From assembly GCF_026914185.1 (NCBI RefSeq), contig NC_070575.1, forward strand, positions 62,001 through 126,000: a stretch of DNA of 64,000 nt, given 5' to 3'. Under the pieces are notes generated by a model, which saw nothing but the letters and a program-made list of their open reading frames with translations, was not told where the DNA came from and made no database searches. The translations under genes and the position numbers were made by a program. This DNA is from Puccinia triticina (Eukaryota > Basidiomycota > Pucciniomycetes > Pucciniales > Pucciniaceae). This document shows, one piece after another, positions 57,517 to 64,000 of this stretch (positions within the stretch are counted from its first letter, which is position 1; the number at the start of each line of letters is the position of its first letter).

Positions 57517-57663
57517 GGCCCCGTTTGGCTGCCGCATTATACGTGATAAATGGGCTTATTTATCACGCACGACCCCAGGGGGGTCAAAGTTTTTGGTGGA
57601 GACGGGGGGCAAACTTTGTTGCACATTTATCACGTATATGTAACGCGGCAGCCAAACGGGGCC
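57517..57663. mobile_element. 147-bp MITE, GGCCCCGTTTGG family
   Basis: Ends GGCCCCGTTTGGCTGCCGC and the inverse GCGGCAGCCAAACGGGGCC are flanked by ATA (57514-57516 and 57664-57666). Subterminal ACGTGATAAAT / ATTTATCACGT extends the pairing, so almost the entire element folds into a hairpin. Same end type as 13333-16437 and 13495-16210. Confidence 0.88.
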
Positions 57664-57666
57664 ATA

Positions 57667-58726
57667 ATTTTTTTTTTTTTTGGAAATCATAGGCAAGAAG
57701 GTAGGCTCCACTTCCCTCATTCTGATTCTTTGTTGGGGTGCTAAGTTGTAGGTGCTACAGGATCTTGAAACCAAAATTCAACAAAACAACGCAAAAGACC
57801 CGGTCTTCTCCGGCCGCGACCCCGACTTTACGCGTAAGCCTCTCCGAGCAGGCGCGACAAGCTCGCGGTCGCACGCGGTAGTTGTGCTGGAGTGCCGTAC
57901 ATATGGCATGCATTGTTTCGGCCGTGTGGTTTATGAGCCACTGTGCATTGGCCGTTTGTTCTGGTCACCCCGTTTGGTGGACGTGTTACAAGCAACCAGC
58001 TAACATCAGGTGCTAATTTGGTCTGATGACATGGAATTCGGACGGCGGATTGGGCGAGGAGGTTCAGGACGGCTTCATGAAGCCATCGTGGGGCCTGGCA
58101 CGGGGCCTGTATCTAGGCCGCATGTTGTTGCGGGGGAGGTCCTGTCGTGAGACGTAAGGATCAGCCCGTCCCCAGACGTTCTAGTGCACCCGGGGTGTAT
58201 GTTTGACTGCCATCATACTGATACAAACAATTCACACAGATTGAAAACTACCCCATGGGTGGATGTTACAGGATGTGTGGATAGGTCAAGGAAATGGGTT
58301 GCTGTCTGTGTAGACTTAGTTCTGTGACTTTTCAGAGAATCTGGTTGAGGGGATTGTATTAATAAGGATAGGTAAAATGAATGAAACCGATGAAATAGGA
58401 TCAAATGAAAAGAGAGAACAAGAAGGCAAAAGAGAATGGACGGTGTATGTGTATAGAAATAAATAAAGTTGATGATCAAACGACAACATAGTTATGTAAA
58501 ATAGAGATACCTCAACTAGCTACTAAACTCCAGACTGACAAGTAAACAAACTGTGCCAATTCACATAATTTTTTTTTTTTTCTGAATCACATGTGTTTGT
58601 GAATCCTTTCGGGGGGAGGAACAAAATTCTCAGATGGGCTACCAAAGAGTAAGAGGGTGTGTGTGTGTGTGGGTGTGAAGGAAGCAGAAAGAAAGTGGAG
58701 AGGAAAGAATCGAGGAGGAGTGTTGT
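57667..58726. other. Intergenic DNA upstream/downstream flank
   Basis: No supported gene. It includes a GTGTGT run at 58658-58671 and poly-T tracts at 57668 and 58569. 58450-58726 is the likely 3' untranslated flank of the Asn-rich gene. Confidence 0.35.
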
Positions 58727-58917
58727 TCAGTTCCAGTTGAGCTCACCCAGGACCTCAGCCTCGGCCTCTTCCCTGTCGAGAGGGAGCAGATGATTGGGGG
58801 CGGATGGTTGGGAAGGAGAAGGTTGGTGGTAGGTAGTCTGAGTGCTCGTGCACCTACTCCGAGTGCGGTTGACCCAGGCTTTGCCAAGGTTTTCGTTGGG
58901 GCTACTGCTCAGCAGAG

Positions 58918-58951
<34 letters not shown>

Positions 58952-59197
58952 CTTAGTGGATGATCGGATCCGGGGGGAGTTGGAGAAGATGGAGGAGGCG
59001 CGCTTGACGAGTGAGGATGTGGATTTTCTGGCCATCCTCAAGGCGTTCATGGCCGAGGTGGATGGGACTGCCGGATCTGCTGATGATTGGTCGGCTCGTT
59101 CCGAGTTGAGGACGTCGACATAGCTCATAAAGCTGATGCACGTCTTTCGTTGCCGCAGCTTTCTTCCACCGCCCTGTTGATCGGCAGCCAAGTTGCT

Positions 59198-59281
<84 letters not shown>

Positions 59282-60178
59282 GATGTTGTGGGGTAGTAGG
59301 ATATGTTGGGCCGAGTGGGCGGCTGGAAGGAAAGCGGATTCGTTCTTCTCCTTGTTCTTCAAGAGAGCGTTGGTTGACATGCTGATTTCGGCGGGGTGGT
59401 TGGTGGCGATGGCGTCGAGATCAGTTGTGAGTTGGGTGACCATGGAGCGGCCGATCTTGAAGGATGGGGTTGGACTGAGGCTTCTGGGGGAGCTGGGATC
59501 GCTGATCGAAGCAGTGTCCGAGGTGCAGCTCAGGGTTTGGTGGTGGAGACGAGGGGGGATCGGAGGGTAGCTGGACGGCGGGGAGGGGCTGAGCTGGGGG
59601 AATGGGTACGCCGGGGTGGGGAGTGGATTGGGCGGGGGCGATGCTGGTGGATGGATGGGGTTGGGTGGCAAGCTGGAGTGGAAGAGGTGGTATTGGAGCG
59701 GCATCTGGTCGACGAGGATGTTCTCTGGGGAGACGGTGGCGAGGGCTTCGATGGCCTCGTCGAGCACGGGGGGCACGGCGAGCTGGATGGCTTCCTGTGC
59801 GGTGAGGCTGGCGTCGAAGTGCTCGACGTCCCGTTCGAAGATCGAGCCAGTCGAGGCAGACCTGGCGGGAGGAGATGGTCAGCTGGCTGTCTGCGCCTGG
59901 CTGGTGAGTTGGCTGGTGAGTTGGCTGGCTTACATTCCTTCGATGATGTCGTCTCTGGCTATCGGGCTGGGCGAGCGGGAGAGTGGGATGGGGTGGGGGC
60001 TGCGCGGGATGAAGTGGTTTCTGTTTGGCGGGGTGGCTGGGCGGGGGGGCTCGGCTGTGCTGGTGCTGGTGCTGGTGCTGGTGCCTGTCAGTGTGGCTGC
60101 TGGCGTTGGCTGAGCGTCTCCCTGCTGGGGCCTGGGCTGCTGCTGACGAGGGATGCGCTCGTTCCAGCCGTTGTCCAT
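58727..60178 (-). CDS. Asn/Ser/Pro-rich protein of unknown function
   Basis: Exon 1 at 60178-59934 (ATG, MDNGWNERIPRQQQ), a 72-nt phase-2 intron (GTAAGC donor, CCGCCAG acceptor), exon 2 at 59861-58727, giving 459 residues. A Ser/Thr/Pro-rich N-terminus is followed by an ordered-looking stretch (SIFERDVEHFDASLTAQEAI, residues about 86-105, then VSPENILVDQ). Next comes a long Pro-rich segment, a run of about 27 Asn, a basic patch (GGGRKLRQRKTC), and a second run of about 11 Asn before an acidic Leu-rich end (EEAEAEVLGELNWN). I do not recognise a family. Asn runs are prion-like and length-variable. The antisense and shifted frames that are open here reflect GC-rich low-complexity codons. The start may lie further upstream. 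Confidence 0.65.
58916..58951. repeat. (GTT)n microsatellite, shorter tract
   Basis: About 11 GTT triplets, read on the minus strand as AAC codons in the Asn-rich protein. Confidence 0.9.
59201..59281. repeat. (GTT)27 microsatellite
   Basis: An uninterrupted run of 27 GTT triplets, coding for Asn on the minus strand. Perfect repetition implies ongoing length change. Confidence 0.95.
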
Positions 60179-60908
60179 CGTCGTTGCTGATTCGGTAGTT
60201 GCTGTTCTTGTCGTCGTAAGCTGGCGATCGTGCTTTGCGGGTGGTGACGGTGGGAGTGGTGAAGGGTGGGACAGTGCGAGGGCTGGGGCCGGACAACCTC
60301 CGGATTTCCAGCCCAATCTATTATGTATAGTCTTGGCATCGCCACTCCTGCCATCTCATTCTTCTGTTTATGTACACAAAAACAAAAACAAAAACCCCTG
60401 GGACTTGCTTGATCACAATCTTCTGTGCCAGAGTGCTCGAGCGAATTAACACTCAAACCTTGTCTCTCGCAATATGAACACCCCATGACCAACTCAAGCC
60501 ACACAGTAATCCGACATTACAGAGAGCCAATGACGTACATACATACATGAAAACGGATGAGGCACAAAGGCACTGAATTCAGGATATTTTTGTCAGGCAA
60601 CGATCCTTCCATTTAAATTTCAAAACTACAATCTCTGGAATGTATTTCAACTGTCCCCAGCCAAGAATCAAGAGCTGGCTGAAAATGCTCGAGCTGGACT
60701 TGAGAGCTTGGAGACAAGCCATTTTATCGTCGGCCCAGGCTCGGGGATATCTTGAATTCCAAGTTTAGTCAGTCAGCATGCAAGTAAATACCATAGTACT
60801 ATGTGGGCAAGCGTCCACACGTCTATAGCCTCTTCTTTGCATGAATACTGTAAATAAACATTTAGGATGCAAAAACAACAGAGACCGCAAAAAACCATCA
60901 TAATCGGG
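60179..60908. other. Intergenic region between the Asn-rich gene and the ferric reductase gene
   Basis: 60179-60500 is the likely promoter and 5' untranslated region of the Asn-rich gene, and 60500-60908 the 3' flank of the ferric reductase gene. No other feature seen. Confidence 0.4.
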
Positions 60909-63412
60909 TCACATGTTGAAAGACTCCTCGTAAAATTCGATTTCTGAACAGCAGATAGCCCCATCAGATCTCACAATGTCGGCCGCCACTTGGGCAACCG
61001 CATTACGGACATCCAGTAACATCGAGGTAGGTCCGCAAACTACCAAAAATTCGATGGAACAAGCTTCAGTGGATGTGAACCACGGAGTATTAACTGCACT
61101 CAACTGACCCATCACTCCGATTCGACCAGCGTATTGCCCAGCAGCATTGCGTACGACCTGGCTAAGATTAGGCCGGCCATGCGTGAAATGAGCATTGAAG
61201 CCCGGAGACCTTTCCTCGATACCTTCCGGGTTCTCCTTGGCAGGACGATCTGCCGGCACCTTGCTCTCACTCGGTCCGGTCACATACATCTCGATGGCCC
61301 CGATTTCAGCCAACTGATCTTTGAACCAATCCGTCGCCGCCGAGTCACGCATCACCCAATGCACCCGATAGGCTTGGCAGCACGTGATACCGGGTTCAGC
61401 GGATGAGCGGGAGAAGGCTTGAGCGATCGGCGCAAGGGTCGTCATCCCTGTCCCCCCAGCGATCAACAAGACCATGTCGCAGGCACGCAATGAATCCATA
61501 AAGCCACCGTACGGGCCATCGACCAAGCAAGCGTGCAGACCGGAGGGTGCCGAGGCTGCCAGACTCCCGATTCGAGCCGTCAGGCCACCATGAGGGCGGA
61601 TGATAAACACCATCTCATGGAGCTGAGAGAATTTAGCTCGATCACTGTTCGCATCTACCTCGGTGGATGCGATGATGGATGAAATCGTGAATGGGTGTGA
61701 TTCCCATGGCTTGATACTCAAGAAGCGAAGGTAGACGTATGAACCCGCGCTCCAAGTACGATTAGTCGGCATCGGGATCCGGATCCGGATGGCGGAGGAT
61801 GGAAGCATCTCGAATGATGCCCGAGGGATGCGTCGGAACCATCCATGGTCGAAGGCGTAAGCAAGCGTTCGCCAAAGGATGGCTGCCCCCCAAAGTACAG
61901 TAGCGGCATGCACTAAAAATCACATCTTGCGCGTGAGCAAACTGATCGGTGCATGATACGATGATGTGGAATATTGGACTGAACTGTATTGCCATGACTT
62001 CAACTTATCAGCGAGGTGAATGTACATCCAAATGAGGAAAACTGTACGGAGGAAGGGGCGATCAGCTTCGAAGCTAGGAACCAGTGATGAAGAGGATCGA
62101 CTACTACTGACTAGCGGCAGAGAGCATATGAAACACGTAGAAAGTCTCGTAAAATCGTTTCCTGTGTGATTGGATCTGATAATTAGTGTACATACGTCGT
62201 GTCTTTGAGATTGATCGTGAGATATGAAAATAACCTGATTGGTCCCAAACTCATCACACACAGCCACACTAATGCTGCGAGTGGGGGGAACCCGTTCCAG
62301 TAGATTGGATTGGTTTGGATGGTGTACCACCATGGCTCTTGCCGATTAGCACGAATGATCATTGCCCAAGTATGAACGATCGACATGTACAAGCATATCC
62401 AGGGCGACCACTTGTGAAAGGTCATGAGTCGCGGCAAACTGACCCCTACATGGATGATAGATTGGATGGTTTTAGGAATTGGTTCATAGATATATATATG
62501 GGACGGGTGTGTGATGAGCTCACCCGAAAAGTACTCCAGAAAGTTGCGTTTACTGGCTGCAGCATACATCCAAGGAACCATTGCTGTTGCGACCCATTCG
62601 GACCTCAACCCTCTACGGAAAAAAGTATCGCGATGAGACTTGAGGAGAAGATATAGGCTTTTCTTGAGCAGATTCGACATCTTACAGCGGAGAGCTACCA
62701 TAGTTCGGTGGTCGGTAGTACGGTCGACGCAAGAAACATACGAGCGTGCTGAACACCAGGAAGCCAAAGAGCAAAAAGCTCGGCCCAAGCGGTGGAATGG
62801 CCCCTCCCCAAAGTCGGAGCTGGGGATAACTCGCCATCCTGAAAAATGCAGAAGCCTTGTGGTGGAACTGCACCACACTGGGGGCGCCCATAATTCTATG
62901 TGTGAACACAGCAAGCAAACGTCAGGATTTAACAAGGGAACACTAATGGTCCGAGCAGCCCTGATCACTGACCGGTTGAGGCTGTGCAGTCTTTTGATGC
63001 CATTCGAAATAGACACCACCACAAGACCTGCTAGAATGAAGTACGTGGTCCAATGGCCATAGTATGCGGATTGAGCCCAAGGGTCGTTCGCGGCTTGACA
63101 AGGGGCCTTTTCTGCAGCCGTCGGCATGTAAACCCCTGTGAAATTGGACTGCATGAGTGATTCGAGTTAAGCCTGACAAGATGAAAACTGGGTTTGATGA
63201 GCTGACCAAATGGCATCCAGTCTCCTCTACCGAGAGTACCATTGGGGTAGGTACCATTTGTAAGGCCAAGAATACAGCTGTAGGTAGAAGATCAAAGTAA
63301 ATTAGATTGAGGAGGAAGAGTACATAGAGGGCAGCTTAAGATGTCAAACTCACGGATCATCCGAGCCACCATATTGACCGTCAGTGGGTGGAGACATGTT
63401 CATACCGGACAT
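60909..63412 (-). CDS. Ferric reductase, FRE family
   Basis: Nine exons: 63412-63354, 63277-63207, 63135-62973, 62895-62686, 62612-62524, 62445-62235, 62161-62112, 62041-61985 and 61912-60909. All introns are GT-AG, all junctions are in phase, giving 637 residues. An N-terminal Asn/Gly/Pro-rich extracellular part with N-glycosylation sequons (NGT) precedes membrane spans from about residue 70. The bis-haem ligands are visible as two His pairs each 14 apart: H208/H222 (FHKWSPW...IVHTW) and H279/H293 (VFHMLSA...YIHL). After the last span come the FAD-binding motif HPFT (about 376) and the NADPH loop AGGTGMTTLAP (about 455), with a C-terminal VCGPTSML. It reduces extracellular ferric or cupric ions with electrons from cytosolic NADPH, feeding high-affinity iron uptake. 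A further 5' exon encoding a signal peptide is possible because an acceptor TCATAG lies just upstream in frame. Confidence 0.92.
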
Positions 63413-64000
63413 TGTGAGGCCGAGAAAAGCCTATGAGAAAAGCGAGATCTGATCGTGAGATGAGGATGCGACGTAGAAAGCGGGACGAGTGAAGCGGAGT
63501 ATCGGAGGCAGTTGAGCAAAAGGAAAACAAAGTAGAAGAGTTGATTTGGCGTGCTTGAGAAAAGGCGGTGTGTATTATGTATACCACTGCGGGGAGAAGG
63601 TTGATTGCGAATATGTGGACAGGATTTGGAAGTGCTCGGCTGTGTCGAAGTGCCCGGAATGAACAGGGAGTCGAATATGCTCGCAGAAAGGCCAAACGTC
63701 CGAAAGAGGCCGGTCCAGATCACGCGCTTTGCTTAACCGCGGATAGTATTGAGCTTGATCGTATGTAGACTGCACAGCTCGATGTATGTATAAGTCTGTT
63801 TGACGACGCCTTTAGTTGACGAGCCTGCAGAAAATAATCAGGGGGCGGGCACGAATCAGGTATGAAAATGGGCTCGTTGAATGGAACCTAGCAGTTGAAT
63901 GTAAAACTTTCAGTTGACGAACCGGCTGGAGCCTCAACAAAATGAATTCAAGGCGCACATATCGAGTGAACATCACATACGCGTGTATGTAGCAATACAG
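63413..64000. other. Upstream region of the ferric reductase gene
   Basis: On the minus strand a hydrophobic stretch (FAINLLPAVVYIIHTAFSQA, about 63620-63555) is open and ahead of an in-frame acceptor at about 63433, so it might encode a signal peptide exon, but no ATG was found for it. Nothing else supported to the window end. Confidence 0.3.

Noticed and set aside
59193..60190. Plus-strand frames of 125-264 residues over the Asn-rich gene
   Set aside because: They are antisense or shifted readings of GC-rich and GTT-repeat DNA; the minus-strand frame has a phase-consistent intron and a sensible end.
59421..60296. A 291-residue minus-strand frame overlapping the Asn-rich gene
   Set aside because: It lacks an ATG, runs through the intron and into the wrong frame of exon 2; its content is low-complexity Pro/His/Arg.

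Overview
The window looks like a transposon-choked piece of a basidiomycete genome, most likely a rust fungus (Pucciniales). I infer this from short phase-consistent spliceosomal introns with GTAAGT-like donors, small intron-rich host genes at the edges and middle, and AT-rich, repeat-dominated DNA between them. It is not bacterial: there are no operons and no Shine-Dalgarno logic. All identifications were made by eye; no database search was run.

Host genes are few. They are a small single-pass membrane protein with a Pro/Tyr/Gln tail (1948-2522, +, two exons), a divergent actin-related protein resembling the Arp10/Arp11 dynactin subunit (11230-13179, -), an Asn/Ser/Pro-rich protein of unknown function (58727-60178, -) and a ferric reductase of the FRE family (60909-63412, -, nine exons that all join in phase to 637 residues). 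A possible decayed Ish1-like gene lies near 37.8-38.2 kb.

The rest is mobile DNA, often nested, and many elements could be delimited to the base by terminal repeats plus target-site duplications (TSDs). From left to right: a decayed hAT transposase tail (4675-5440); a hAT-type non-autonomous element with 8-bp TSD (6052-6999); a possible LTR (about 7020-7972); a three-level nest of 3-bp-TSD elements (13333-16437 containing 13495-16210 containing 14503-15595); a second hAT-type non-autonomous element (16923-18404) and a 16.3-kb CACTA-like element (18467-34775), both inside one palindromic satellite; a Ty3/gypsy chromodomain element without gag (39783 to about 43830); a Mutator-like long-TIR element (44659-47665); a relative of the first LTR (about 48300-49317); a full 4.2-kb hAT element (50309-54542) whose 12 exons join in phase to an 803-residue transposase; and a 147-bp MITE (57517-57663).

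The most interesting locus is the three-layer insertion at 50.1-54.8 kb. The hAT element sits in an exon of a small putative gene. The hAT transposase gene is in turn broken by a 637-bp miniature LTR retroelement (TRIM, 51140-51776) with apparently identical 215-bp LTRs, a 5-bp TSD, a purine tract, and a primer site matching the anticodon arm of initiator tRNA-Met (copia-style half-tRNA priming). Each LTR carries a tRNA-like module with A-box and B-box pol III promoter sequences, a layout reminiscent of plant Cassandra TRIMs, which carry 5S rRNA. The second highlight is the CACTA-like element, whose interior is almost entirely a 173-bp satellite that reverses polarity at about 22525, so the whole element could fold back on itself. 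Terminal repeats around an internal array that is palindromic or reverses direction recur in several superfamilies here.
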